25,605 bases of DNA from Christensenella sp. UBA4636 (GTDB taxonomy: Bacteria; Bacillota; Clostridia; Christensenellales; Borkfalkiaceae), in contig DHMS01000052.1 of NCBI GenBank assembly GCA_002405915.1, forward strand, positions 1 to 25,605. The letters run 5' to 3'. How positions within the stretch are numbered: position 1 is the first letter of the stretch; every line of letters starts with the position of its first letter. The position numbers and the translations under genes are program-made. Shown here one piece after another: positions 7,942 through 16,061 of the stretch. The notes beneath the pieces were generated by a model. It had not been told where the DNA came from and ran no database searches. It worked only from the letters and a program-made list of their open reading frames with translations.

Positions 7942-9297
7942 TCAATTTACGGGCGTGAAAGTTTTCATGAAACGTTTTAAAAGGAACGCGCAGAAGTATG
8001 GGAACGTGTAAATTTTGTCGCTGTAGCCTATGTTGTTTGCCGAGAGTTTAAAGCCGTATGCGATATCGGGATATTTTTGAGAGGTTATAAGGCTTTTTAA
8101 CGATTTCGATTTTCCGTTTTTGGATTTGACTTCGACGGGAATAAGGTTTGATGCCGAACGAATGAAAAAGTCTTCTTCAAGCGTTCCGTCTTCGCGTTTA
8201 TAATAGTAAAGTTTGTAGCCGGATTTGACGAATGCTTCGCCGACGATATTTTCGTACAACGCGCCTTTGTAAACGCCGAGATTTTTGTTCGCGCGCAAAT
8301 CGTCTTGCGATTCTTCGTCTAAAAGCGAAACGAGTAAGCCCGTATCGCAAAAATACAATTTGAATTTGTCTGTGTCGCAATTGCCCGAAAGCGGCAATTC
8401 AAGGTCGTTAAGGCAATAGCACATATTTGCTATGCCGGCGTCCTTAAGCCATTCCGCGCAGCCGCGATAATCGCGAAATCTTGCGCCTTTTTCTATTTTG
8501 GAAATCTGAAATTTTTTGTTTTCTTTTGCAAGTTGAGAGGCTATGCTATTGAAAACGTTGAGTATTCGCGTTTGGTCTAAGCCTGTTGCATACTTTCTTA
8601 TGTCTTCCTTGAAGTCGGCGATAAGTTGGTGTTGCGTGACGAGTGAACCTTCGAAAGTGCCTTTCACTATATAGTTTTTTACAACCGCGGGCATGCCGCC
8701 GAGGACGGCGTAATCGAGGAAAAGTCCGTGATAAACCGACATTTCAAGCTCGCTAAACGGCTTTAATTGTTGCATGTGCGAAAGCAAATTTTCTACCGTG
8801 CCGTTATCGTAGCCCTTTGCCCACAAAAATTCTTCGAAGTCCATAGAATACATTTCGTAGTCGGTTTTGTATCCTACGCTGTTGCTTTCGATTTTTTTGT
8901 AATTTACGCCGAGCATGGAGCCGCTGCAAATAACGTCAAATCTACCGTCTTCTTTAAAGAATTTTAAAGAGGTGGCAATCTCCGGGAATTCTGTCACCTC
9001 GTCGAAAAATATAAGGGTTTTACCGTCGATGAATTTTTTTGACGGGTCTATAAGCGATATGTTTTTAATTATGGCGGAAGCCGTATAACCGTCAATGATG
9101 ATATTTTTATATTTCGTTTCTTTTACGAAGTTGATTTCGATAAAACTTTCGTATTTTGCTACATCGGCAAAATGCCGTATCGAACGAGTTTTCCCGACTT
9201 GTCTGCAACCTTTTACTATTAACGGGTTTCTGTCTGAATCGGCTTTCCATTCTGTCAAAAATCTGTCAATTTTTCGTTTTAAATAGATTTCTTCCAT
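7942..9297 (-). CDS. AAA-family ATPase with DUF4143 C-terminal region
   Basis: 451 residues, the usual length for this widespread AAA_14/DUF4143 family, whose cellular role is poorly defined. Walker A is GCRQVGKT (30-37), Walker B LIFFDE (95-100), and a sensor-like VICSGSMLG follows near 121-129. The second half is the DUF4143 region. Its end (EEDFF, then IPVEVKSKNGKS) carries the D/E and E-x-K pattern of a PD-(D/E)XK nuclease-like fold, so DNA contact is plausible but not shown. The start at 9297 has a weak AAGGGG site. The promoter is close to consensus, and three 32-bp repeats abut its -35 box, which points to specific regulation, perhaps by the protein itself or by an unlinked factor. Confidence 0.9.
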   Translation of the reverse strand: MEEIYLKRKIDRFLTEWKADSDRNPLIVKGCRQVGKTRSIRHFADVAKYESFIEINFVKETKYKNIIIDGYTASAIIKNISLIDPSKKFIDGKTLIFFDEVTEFPEIATSLKFFKEDGRFDVICSGSMLGVNYKKIESNSVGYKTDYEMYSMDFEEFLWAKGYDNGTVENLLSHMQQLKPFSELEMSVYHGLFLDYAVLGGMPAVVKNYIVKGTFEGSLVTQHQLIADFKEDIRKYATGLDQTRILNVFNSIASQLAKENKKFQISKIEKGARFRDYRGCAEWLKDAGIANMCYCLNDLELPLSGNCDTDKFKLYFCDTGLLVSLLDEESQDDLRANKNLGVYKGALYENIVGEAFVKSGYKLYYYKREDGTLEEDFFIRSASNLIPVEVKSKNGKSKSLKSLITSQKYPDIAYGFKLSANNIGYSDKIYTFPYFCAFLLKRFMKTFTPVN

Positions 9298-9335
9298 ATA
9301 CTTAGCCCCTTTTATTTTTGCCTTTATTATAGGGT

Positions 9336-9364
9336 ATTATATCAAACAGTCTACAAAAAGTCAA
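9336..9364 (-). promoter_or_regulatory. Sigma-A promoter of the DUF4143 ATPase gene
   Basis: On the minus strand TTGACT, a 17-nt spacer and TATAAT. The iterated 32-bp repeats begin only 4 nt upstream of the -35 box. Confidence 0.8.
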
Positions 9365-9368
9365 GGCT

Positions 9369-9470
9369 TTGCATATTTTTAGAGCGAATAATTTACGGAG
9401 TTGCACATTTTTAGAGCGAATAATTGCTGCGTTTGCACATTTTTAGAGCGAATAATCGGTGGAGTTGCAC
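9369..9470. repeat. Three 32-bp direct repeats plus partial fourth upstream of ATPase promoter
   Basis: Units start at 9369, 9401 and 9433, exactly 32 bp apart. Each has a 24-nt near-invariant core (TTGCACATTTTT then AGAGCGAATAAT; one C/T change in unit 1) followed by 8 variable bases. A fourth unit stops after TTGCACA at 9465-9471. The period equals about three helical turns, so all cores face the same side of the DNA. Confidence 0.85.
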
Positions 9471-9538
9471 AAAATTCTGAAAAGTTTGAATCAGAAAAGA
9501 TACTCGGCGATTTTGTCGCGGGATAAGGAAAACGGTTT

Positions 9539-9874
9539 TCATTCATAATAATTTGCTCGTATGTGCAAGTATAAATCTATGAAAGCTTTTACGTCCCGAA
9601 CGCTTTCGAATTTTTTCGTTATATGCCAGTCGTCGAGGTAAAAGCCGAACGCTTTTGCAATAGTTTTTAGTTCTCTTTCCTCGAGGTCGTACCCGACGCC
9701 GTTAGCCACTTCCGAGCCGTCGTTAATGTAAGCTTCGCCGTTTTCTTCGTACAAAATAAGAGAAATGCTTTCTCCGCTTTTGTCGTAATAGTTCGTTTTT
9801 ACTTCAAAAACCCTGCTTTTGCCGAGTACGCTATATTTTTCTTTTAAGGTTTTCACCGCCGTCACGATATCCAT
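9539..9874 (-). CDS. Small DUF1828-like protein
   Basis: About 111 residues, soluble, no membrane segment. The central EENGEAYINDGSEVANGV resembles the acidic D/N-D-G turn of DUF1828-type proteins, which occur near phage, toxin-antitoxin and defence genes; the assignment is tentative and the function unknown. A GTG at 9880 is in frame, but it overlaps the AAGGAG site. The ATG at 9874 is 5 nt after that site and is the better start. No strong terminator follows; a weak 6-bp hairpin at 9475-9496 precedes a short T-run on the minus strand. The upstream region carries four repeated ATCTGCA boxes. Confidence 0.6.
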   Translation of the reverse strand: MDIVTAVKTLKEKYSVLGKSRVFEVKTNYYDKSGESISLILYEENGEAYINDGSEVANGVGYDLEERELKTIAKAFGFYLDDWHITKKFESVRDVKAFIDLYLHIRANYYE

Positions 9875-9904
9875 ACTCACTCCTTGTCCTTACATTATAT
9901 TATA

Positions 9905-10003
9905 AATATATATGAAAATCTGCATATAGTCAAGCTTAAAATAAAAGTATCTGCATTTTTTTTGTCGATTTATATGCAGATACTATAAAGGAATGTGCAG
10001 ATA
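9905..10003 (-). promoter_or_regulatory. Promoter with four repeated ATCTGCAT-type boxes
   Basis: On the minus strand TTGACT (9928-9933), a 17-nt spacer and TATATT (9905-9910). Boxes: ATCTGCAT at 9918-9925 (inside the spacer) and 9949-9956, and the reverse orientation ATGCAGAT at 9974-9981 and GTGCAGAT at about 9994-10001. Boxes two and three form a perfect 11-bp inverted repeat (9946-9956 with 9974-9984). The arrangement suggests a cooperative repressor site. Confidence 0.5.
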
Positions 10004-10060
10004 TGTGTAAAGAGAAAGGGGAGTAAAGCCGACAGAAAGCCGCAAGGAACCTCTTCAGCT

Positions 10061-10216
10061 CTGTCTCCTCCGCCAAAACACTAAAAATCCCGCATAAAAG
10101 GAGACAGGATAACGCCGTTTCCCGCAAGTGTGCGGGAGCCCCTCGGCGTATTTCTTCGGGCTGAAAACAGCCCTCAGGCACGCGAACCTTGCAGGTTCTA
10201 AAATCCTGTCTACTCC
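10061..10216. ncRNA. Candidate structured RNA or repeat element beside tRNA-Ser
   Basis: 10061-10075 repeats 15 nt of the 3' end of the neighbouring tRNA-Ser (T-arm, acceptor and CCA) in the opposite orientation. 10100-10110 pairs with 10203-10216 (GGAGACAGGAT with its complement, one extra base). Inside are a stem ACGCCG/CGGCGT (10112-10117, 10144-10149) around hairpin CCCGCA/TGCGGG (10121-10136), then hairpins GGGCTG/CAGCCC (10158-10173) and GAACC/GGTTC (10184-10198). This makes a closed multi-branch fold. An open frame runs through it from the tRNA but looks spurious. No known RNA family is recognised and the strand is not certain. Confidence 0.45.
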
Positions 10217-10262
10217 AAAAACACCTTGAACGGAAGGCGTTGAGCCTTCCGTTCAAGGTGTT
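10217..10262 (-). terminator. Terminator of tRNA-Ser
   Basis: Perfect 19-bp inverted repeat (10220-10238 with 10244-10262, 5-nt loop) starting at the tRNA 3' end, followed on the minus strand by TTTTT. Confidence 0.85.
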
Positions 10263-10350
10263 GGCGGAGGAGACAGGATTCGAACCTGCGTGGGGTTGCC
10301 CCCAAACGGTTTTCAAGACCGCCTCGTTGTGACCGCTTCGATACTCCTCC
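10262..10350 (-). tRNA. tRNA-Ser (anticodon UGA)
   Basis: 89 nt with encoded CCA. The acceptor stem is GGAGGAG/CTCCTCC, the T-loop reads GGTTCGAATCC, and there is a long variable arm (GGGG/CCCC) typical of serine tRNAs. The anticodon loop is CTTGAAA, giving UGA. A terminator follows directly. Confidence 0.95.
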
Positions 10351-10469
10351 GTGAATATGCGATTGATTGTTTACTTTTAAAAGTATATAATATTTTGCGA
10401 AAAAAAGCAACAACTTGCAAGGGCTTTTTTGCTTAAAGTTTAGTTATTCCGCGTTTTTGTGGCATTTGC

Positions 10470-10498
10470 TTGATTTTGGCGACATTATGTGGTAAAAT
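10470..10498 (+). promoter_or_regulatory. Promoter of the YfhO-like gene
   Basis: TTGATT, a 17-nt spacer and TAAAAT, about 40 nt before the start codon. Confidence 0.6.
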
Positions 10499-10538
10499 CT
10501 AAACAGTAACTTAATGACGGCGTTATAGGAAAACGAAT

Positions 10539-13421
10539 ATGGAAAACAATTATTTTTCGGCGGAAGAGGAAAAAGAAATAATATTTGACGATAACAAAAA
10601 GACGAAAAACGAAAAAGCGGAAGAGGAAGCGGAAGCGGCGGAAAACGTTGTAAAAAACGACGCGTTCGACGTTATTAAAAGACATTTTGATAAATTCTGG
10701 CTTTTTTACGCGTTGCCGGTGACTATTTGCGCACTGTTTTTTGCCGTGCTTAAAGCAAGCAATATTTACCCGTTTTCGCACGATTGCATTTCAAGCTACG
10801 ACCTTTTGGCACAAATTTGCCCGTTTTTGGAACACTTTTACGACGTGTTCGACGGCAAGTCCTCTCTTACATATTCTACGGCGATAATGGGCGGGGCGGA
10901 CGTTTTCGGAACGCTTGCGTACTGCGCGATAAGCCCTTTCACGTTCGTGTTTTTGCTGTTCGGCAAGGGCAACGTTTACTATGCGGCAAGCTTCGTTATG
11001 CCGCTTAAACTCAGTTGTATCGCGCTGTCGGCGGCGTATTTTTTGCGCAAATATTTCAAGAATTTGCCCGAAGTAATTATTCTCGTTTTGTCGCTTTTGT
11101 ATGCGTACTCGGGGTATATGTTCGTTGCGAACACATATATAAACTGGCTCGATTTCCTTATTTATATGCCGTTTGTGATTTCGGGTTTTATGCGGCTCGT
11201 TAAGGAAAGAAAAATCCGTTACTTTGCGATTGCCTACGCGCTGATGATTTACACTTGCTTTTCGATTGCATGCTTTGCGCTTTTGATAGTTTTCCTTGTC
11301 CTTGTGTGCTATGCGGTAATCGTTCCTCAAAAGTGCGAACGCGCGGACGTGCTGGCAAAAACTTGCTTTTCGCTCGTCGTGGCGGTGGGGCTTTGCTTGC
11401 CGCTCATGGTTCCCGCGTTTTTCGCTTACATGCGTTCGGGCAGAAACACGGGCATTTTCGAAAATTTGTGGAACGAGCTTTCTTACGAACACTTGTATTC
11501 CAAGCTCACTTATATAATCGCGGACACGGCGTTCGTCGCGCTGTCCTTTATTTACTTTTTCAAAAACGGCGTGAAGGAAAATTTTGATAAGTTCCTTGCC
11601 GTGACGGGAGTACTTTTGTTCGTGCCGATACTTATAGACGAATCGTGCAATCTTTTGAACGCCGGCTCGTACATGAGTTACTCTTTGCGTTTCGGTTTTT
11701 TGACTACGCCGTACGGGCTGTTTATCTCGGCAAGGCTTTTAAACGGGCTTGATTTTTCGATCGAAAGCGACGGCGGATTGCTCGGAAAAGATACTAAAAC
11801 AAAGATTGCTTCGGTGTGCTTTTTCGCGCTCGCACTTGCGGCAACAATTTTCTTCGTCGTGTTCGGAGCGAAAATAGTGAAAGGCGACGACGTGTATAAC
11901 ATGCTTAAAGACGGCGAAAAGAACAATTTCGCTTCGGTTTTTGCTCATTCCGTCGGCGGGCTTGAATATCTTGCGCCGCTCGCGCTTGCAGTTGCGCTCG
12001 TCGTTTTCGTCGGCGCGGTACTTTACAAAAAGAAGCTTGTTGACTTCAAAAAAATCTCTTACGCAATAATCGTTTTGTTGAGCGTGCAAGTTGCGTTCTA
12101 CAATATGTTTTTGGTTGCGGGCAACGCTTTTAATCCGGTGAGATATGACCAGTACAACGCGATTGTAAAGAAGATAAACGAAACTTACGAGGCGGACGGC
12201 AAGGGGTATTACCGCATAAAGGACTACAACGACGCGCTCACCAACGACGCCGCGTTTTCGACCCATACTAACTGTTTTAGCGTGTTTTCGTCCGTCATCG
12301 ACCGCGATAACTTTAAAGCTCCTCTGTTTTTCGATTACGACGGGAACAAGGTCAATTGCATGAAGTCGAGCGGAGGGTTGTTTTTCGGCGATTGTCTGCT
12401 CGGATATAAGTACTACTACATTCACAATAACGGAAATTATCATTCGTCGCAGTCGCGCAGTTACAACAAGCTTTTGGAGGATACGCAACAACAGTATTTT
12501 GCGGCGGTGGAAAACACGATTTGCTTTCCGAACGCTTATACGGTTAGTTCGTCCGACCTCGTTTTCGACGGTACGAATTACGAAAATTTGAATAAGCTCT
12601 ACAAGTTTTTAGGCGGAGAGGGCGAACTCTTCGATAAAATGTATGCGGTTAGCGAAACCGATATCGCTTACGAAGCGGCTACGGGTATTTACACTATAAG
12701 CTTGCCCGTGTCGCGCGCAATCGGGAACGCCGAGGGGCAGTGGTATTTTTACAACGACTTTCCCGAAGATTACGAGATAAAATATTCGGTCGGCGGGTTC
12801 GAAGAGGATAGCGCGACAAGGCTTACGAAAGAGGCAGTCGACCTCGGGTATAAAAAGAGCGGAAGCTCTACCGTTTGCATAAAAAGTTACAATAAGCCCC
12901 TCGATAAGTCGATTATCGCCAAATATTGCGGTTCTATCAATCTGCCGCTTAGCAAGATAAGAAAGCTTTCGGAGTCGCTGAAAGAACGTGAAGTCGACTA
13001 TACGATAAACCGCGATACGTTCACCGCGACAGTGACGACAGAAACGGACGGCGAATATTTGTTTATGAATTACGTTGCGATAAAAGGATTTAAAGCGACG
13101 GTGAACGGCAAAGAAGCGGAACTTATCGACAACGGGCTTTCGTTTATGCTCGTCAAGCTTGAAAAGGGCGAAAACGAGGTCAAAATAGAATACTCTTCGC
13201 CGTATCTTAAATATTTTCTTATAGGAATAGCCGTTGCCGCGGTAATTCTCGTTGCCGTGTGGCTCATAACTAAAAAATTCCCCGTGGCTTACGAAAAGAT
13301 GAAAACGCCCGTTTGTATTGCCGCACTTGTGCTTGCCGTCGGCGTGTTCGCGTTCTTCTTTATCTATCCGACGAGCGTGTTTTTGGTAAAACTCGTTAAG
13401 CTCGTGATTGGACTATTTTAG
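10539..13421 (+). CDS. YfhO-family polytopic membrane protein
   Basis: 960 residues, a usual length for YfhO proteins, which have a GT-C-like architecture and in Bacillota are linked to glycosylation of wall or lipoteichoic polymers. The N-terminal 40 residues are acidic and cytoplasmic. The first helix is near 50-67, and the family signature YPFSHDCISSYDLLAQICPF, with an Asp in the first outside loop, follows. About twelve helices extend to about 540, then a large outside domain (about 560-880) whose end (VNGKEAELIDNGLSFMLVKL, then VKIEYSSPYL) is typical of the family. Two or three helices close the protein. A weak AGGA site precedes the ATG. It has its own promoter and terminator. The acceptor is unknown. 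Confidence 0.88.
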   Translation: MENNYFSAEEEKEIIFDDNKKTKNEKAEEEAEAAENVVKNDAFDVIKRHFDKFWLFYALPVTICALFFAVLKASNIYPFSHDCISSYDLLAQICPFLEHFYDVFDGKSSLTYSTAIMGGADVFGTLAYCAISPFTFVFLLFGKGNVYYAASFVMPLKLSCIALSAAYFLRKYFKNLPEVIILVLSLLYAYSGYMFVANTYINWLDFLIYMPFVISGFMRLVKERKIRYFAIAYALMIYTCFSIACFALLIVFLVLVCYAVIVPQKCERADVLAKTCFSLVVAVGLCLPLMVPAFFAYMRSGRNTGIFENLWNELSYEHLYSKLTYIIADTAFVALSFIYFFKNGVKENFDKFLAVTGVLLFVPILIDESCNLLNAGSYMSYSLRFGFLTTPYGLFISARLLNGLDFSIESDGGLLGKDTKTKIASVCFFALALAATIFFVVFGAKIVKGDDVYNMLKDGEKNNFASVFAHSVGGLEYLAPLALAVALVVFVGAVLYKKKLVDFKKISYAIIVLLSVQVAFYNMFLVAGNAFNPVRYDQYNAIVKKINETYEADGKGYYRIKDYNDALTNDAAFSTHTNCFSVFSSVIDRDNFKAPLFFDYDGNKVNCMKSSGGLFFGDCLLGYKYYYIHNNGNYHSSQSRSYNKLLEDTQQQYFAAVENTICFPNAYTVSSSDLVFDGTNYENLNKLYKFLGGEGELFDKMYAVSETDIAYEAATGIYTISLPVSRAIGNAEGQWYFYNDFPEDYEIKYSVGGFEEDSATRLTKEAVDLGYKKSGSSTVCIKSYNKPLDKSIIAKYCGSINLPLSKIRKLSESLKEREVDYTINRDTFTATVTTETDGEYLFMNYVAIKGFKATVNGKEAELIDNGLSFMLVKLEKGENEVKIEYSSPYLKYFLIGIAVAAVILVAVWLITKKFPVAYEKMKTPVCIAALVLAVGVFAFFFIYPTSVFLVKLVKLVIGLF

Positions 13422-13461
13422 CCGATAATCGCGTTATAGGCTGATTTTATAGTAGAAAAAA

Positions 13462-13494
13462 CCTTCCGTTTCTCATCGAAGCGGAAGGCTTTTT
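13462..13494 (+). terminator. Bidirectional terminator between YfhO-like gene and thiT
   Basis: CCTTCCGTTT and AAGCGGAAGG pair (9 of 10) and are followed by TTTTT. Six A's before the stem give a T-tract for the convergent thiT transcript. Confidence 0.85.
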
Positions 13495-13519
13495 GTATGC
13501 GGTTTTGTTTTTTTTTAAA

Positions 13520-14212
13520 TCAGTTTTCTTTGGTTTCCGCCTTTTCTTTCTTGTTCAAACCTTTAAGAGCTTGCTTTTCGAGAACGTCTATAACGCCTGT
13601 TACGGAAAGAACGATTGCTACCGCTAAAGAAATAGCGCAATCGAGCGGAACGTAGGTTGCTTGGTAAGCGGCGGAAAGCGGAATCGACTGCGAAAGCGGC
13701 ATATCCGCATAATAAATAAGACCCGAAACAAAATGGCTTATAAATCTTACAATGTAAACGGCAACTATTCCGCAAGCTAAGGCGACGGTTTTTTGCGGTA
13801 TCTTTTTAAAGAGGGGCGCGACGGCTATCGAGCCGAAAGCAAGAACGTAATCGAATATAAAGGTTACGGGCGTGAGAACGTAAGGTTCTTGAATAAATTG
13901 TAAAAGACCATGGCACACGCCGCACAAAAGCCCCGGACCGAAACCGTAAAAATACGCGTATATAATGACGGGGAGCATACTTGCGAGCGTTATTGAGCCG
14001 CCGTTTTCAACGGGCGAAAACTTAATGTACGACAAGCAGAAGGAAAGAGCTATCGTGATACCCGCAAAAACGATACTGCGCGTATTGAGCTTTTTCGTTA
14101 CAAAGCAGAGAACAACCATTATTCCGATTATTAAGAGTATTGCTACAATCGAAATAATGAGCGTGGGGACGAACGATTCGCTCGCTTCGTCCGTTAAAAG
14201 GTTGAATAGCAT
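13520..14212 (-). CDS. thiT: Thiamine ECF transporter S component ThiT
   Basis: About 230 residues with six or so membrane helices. The ThiT family signature is clear: SYIKFSPVENGGSITLASML, PVIIYAYFYGFGPGLLCGV, HGLLQFIQEPYVLTP, and an aromatic-rich ligand face. ThiT binds thiamine and works with a shared EcfA/EcfA'/EcfT module that is not in this window. An in-frame ATG lies upstream at 14272, but it is inside the TPP aptamer. The start at 14212 follows GAGGTG by 5-6 nt and is chosen instead. It is about 30 residues longer than usual, owing to an extra N-terminal helix. Regulation by the TPP riboswitch independently supports thiamine as substrate. Confidence 0.93.
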   Translation of the reverse strand: MLFNLLTDEASESFVPTLIISIVAILLIIGIMVVLCFVTKKLNTRSIVFAGITIALSFCLSYIKFSPVENGGSITLASMLPVIIYAYFYGFGPGLLCGVCHGLLQFIQEPYVLTPVTFIFDYVLAFGSIAVAPLFKKIPQKTVALACGIVAVYIVRFISHFVSGLIYYADMPLSQSIPLSAAYQATYVPLDCAISLAVAIVLSVTGVIDVLEKQALKGLNKKEKAETKEN

Positions 14213-14218
14213 AAAAAA

Positions 14219-14330
14219 CACCTCGTAAAAATTACGGGGCGCAAACAACGAATAAAATATTCTCCCGGTCAAGCATTACCTTGTTCGGTTCTGCGGGTAT
14301 AATCTCAGCCGTGCGGCACCCCGATATTGA
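14219..14330 (-). promoter_or_regulatory. TPP riboswitch (THI box) with expression platform
   Basis: On the minus strand the aptamer (14258-14330) contains GGGGTGCC, GGCTGAGA, ACCCGC, GAACC and the GGTAATGC core of THI elements, closing with CGGGAGA. Between aptamer and start codon, CCCCGTAA and TTACGAGG form a hairpin (14219-14237) that covers the GAGG of the ribosome binding site and is followed by T's. It can therefore mask translation or act as a terminator when TPP is bound. Confidence 0.92.
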
Positions 14331-14352
14331 TTTTTTGTCTTTCGACGCGATA

Positions 14353-14381
14353 ATATTAGCACTTAAACGCGCGATTGTCAA
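14353..14381 (-). promoter_or_regulatory. Promoter of the TPP riboswitch-thiT transcript
   Basis: On the minus strand TTGACA, a 17-nt spacer and TAATAT, ending about 25 nt before the aptamer. Confidence 0.8.
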
Positions 14382-14461
14382 GGATTTTTAACGGTAAAGT
14401 AATTTTTTTTGCCGTTAGAGCATAACTTAGGGTTAGAAAGTTGAGGACGAAATTAAAAGTT

Positions 14462-15919
14462 ATGGCAAACAGGGATATTTACAAGGATATCGCGAAGAGA
14501 AGCAACGGCAATATTTATATAGGCGTAGTCGGACCCGTGAGAACGGGCAAGTCGACGTTTATAGCGCGTTTTATGGAAAACCTCGTTATACCTAACCTTG
14601 CGGACGGTAAAAAAAGCGTTGCCGTGGACGAAATGCCGCAATCGGCGACTGGTAAAACCATTATGACGACGGAACCTAAATTCGTGCCGGCGGACGGAGC
14701 GGTGGTAACCGTCGGGAACGCTACGGCGAAAGTCAGGCTTGTCGATTGCGTGGGCTACATGGTGGACGGCGCGACAGGGCATACCGAGGACGAAAAGCCG
14801 CGGCTCGTTAAAACGCCTTGGCAGAAAGAAGCTATGCCGTTTGAGCAAGCGGCGGAGTACGGCACCGATAAAGTCGTCGGCGAACATTCGACGATAGCCG
14901 TAGTAGTGACGACGGACGGAAGCTTTACGGACATTCCGCGCGCGGCGTATATTCCTGCCGAGGATAAGGTGATAAGCAAGCTAAAGTCCGCCAATAAGCC
15001 GTTTATCGTGCTTTTTAACTGCACAGAACCGACAAGCAAAGCCGCGAAAGCAGAGTGCGAAAAGATTGAAGAAAAGCACGGAGTAAAGGTTGTTGCCGTT
15101 AACGTCGACAAGCTTGACAAAAACGGACTTTCGGGAATTTTGACGGAAGTTTTGTATGAGTTTCCGCTCAAAAAGCTTATTTTTGCTCTGCCGGATTTCC
15201 TTGTCGGGCTTAGTGCGGAAAGCAAAATTATAGGCGAAATTTTAGAAAAAACGCGTGAAGCGGGCGAAAAGCTCGACACGATGCGCTCAGTTACGGCGGT
15301 CGAACAAGAATTCGACGGATTCGAAGTGCTTAATATCGACGAAACCGCGCTCGATATGGCAAGCGGCGAAGCGGAAATAAAATTCGGCGCGGACGAAAGC
15401 CTTTTCTATCGCGTGATTTCCGACGAAACGGGCGAAAGCGTGGAAAACAGAAGCGATTTATTGAAGTTTTTGCGCGGCGTTTACGGCGCGGGCGTGAGTT
15501 ACGAAAGGCTCCGCGGCGGCGTGGAAAGTTCGCTTAAAGACGGTTACGGGGTCGTTGCGCCCGAGTTGAAAGCGGTCAAAACGGCGGAGCCGAGGCTTGT
15601 TAAAAAGTCGGGCGGAAGCTATTCGGTCAAGATACGCGCGGAGGGCGATTCCATGCATATAATCGGCGCGAAGGTATGCGTTGACGTGGACGTCGTGACG
15701 GGTAGTAAGTCGCAGTGCGAAGCCTTTTTGAACCAGCTTTCCGAAAGCGAGGACTTTATGAAAACCGAAGTTTTCGGCAGACCTTTGTATTCGCTTATCG
15801 GCGGCGAACTAAACGCAAAGTGTCTTTCTCTCAACGAAAATTTAAAAGGAAGGGTAAGACGTATTTTGACGAAAGCCGTGAACGAGGGCAAAAACAACCT
15901 TATTTGTATTCTTATTTAA
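14462..15919 (+). CDS. spoIVA: Stage IV sporulation protein A (spore coat ATPase)
   Basis: 485 residues, close to the usual 490. SpoIVA is the ATP-driven scaffold that polymerises on the outer forespore membrane as the base of the spore coat. The N-terminus IYKDIAKRSNGNIYIGVVGP matches the family, with Walker A GPVRTGKS at 24-31, the conserved DEMPQSATGKTIMTTEPKF, the Walker B-like RLVDCVGYMV, and TPWQKEAMPFEQAAE. The C-terminal ICILI ending matches the conserved hydrophobic tail involved in membrane targeting through SpoVM. A TTG at 14441 is in frame, but the family N-terminus begins at the ATG at 14462. No clear sigma-E promoter could be assigned. It is the strongest evidence that this is a sporulating Clostridia lineage. 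Confidence 0.97.
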   Translation: MANRDIYKDIAKRSNGNIYIGVVGPVRTGKSTFIARFMENLVIPNLADGKKSVAVDEMPQSATGKTIMTTEPKFVPADGAVVTVGNATAKVRLVDCVGYMVDGATGHTEDEKPRLVKTPWQKEAMPFEQAAEYGTDKVVGEHSTIAVVVTTDGSFTDIPRAAYIPAEDKVISKLKSANKPFIVLFNCTEPTSKAAKAECEKIEEKHGVKVVAVNVDKLDKNGLSGILTEVLYEFPLKKLIFALPDFLVGLSAESKIIGEILEKTREAGEKLDTMRSVTAVEQEFDGFEVLNIDETALDMASGEAEIKFGADESLFYRVISDETGESVENRSDLLKFLRGVYGAGVSYERLRGGVESSLKDGYGVVAPELKAVKTAEPRLVKKSGGSYSVKIRAEGDSMHIIGAKVCVDVDVVTGSKSQCEAFLNQLSESEDFMKTEVFGRPLYSLIGGELNAKCLSLNENLKGRVRRILTKAVNEGKNNLICILI

Positions 15920-15948
15920 AAATTTATGTTTTAGTTTGAAAAATTTAT

Positions 15949-15983
15949 CCCGTCGCTTTTTAAAGTCGGCGGGTGATTTTTTT
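15949..15983 (+). terminator. Terminator of spoIVA
   Basis: CCCGTCG pairs with CGGCGGG (one G-U) over 7 bp, followed after TGA by seven T's. Confidence 0.7.
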
Positions 15984-16004
15984 CTTTTCGGGGCTAAAAA
16001 ATCA

Positions 16005-16033
16005 TTGACTAAAATGCGTTTACGGTGTATCCT
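16005..16033 (+). promoter_or_regulatory. Promoter of the HAD-AraC operon
   Basis: TTGACT, a 17-nt spacer and TATCCT, about 29 nt before the HAD start codon. Confidence 0.6.
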
Positions 16034-16061
16034 TAGTAGCAAAGAAAGGAGCTTTTGTTTT

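Noticed and set aside
7814..8011. Small plus-strand open frame after the XRE gene
   Set aside because: It spans the terminator and runs antisense into the ATPase gene; no ribosome binding site.
9369..9470. Short repeats considered as a CRISPR array
   Set aside because: The variable parts are only 8 nt, there are no cas genes, and the position is just upstream of a promoter; operator or iteron repeats fit better.
9936..10316. 126-codon minus-strand open frame running from inside tRNA-Ser through the folded element
   Set aside because: It begins in the tRNA, crosses a terminator and several perfect hairpins, and has no ribosome binding site; the openness is explained by the RNA-like sequence.
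10262..10350. tRNA-Ser considered as an integration (att) site
   Set aside because: The 15-nt copy of the tRNA end is inverted, not direct, and no integrase gene is present.
11739..12491. 250-codon minus-strand open frame inside the YfhO-like gene
   Set aside because: It is antisense to a well-supported gene, with no family resemblance; a shadow of its codon usage.
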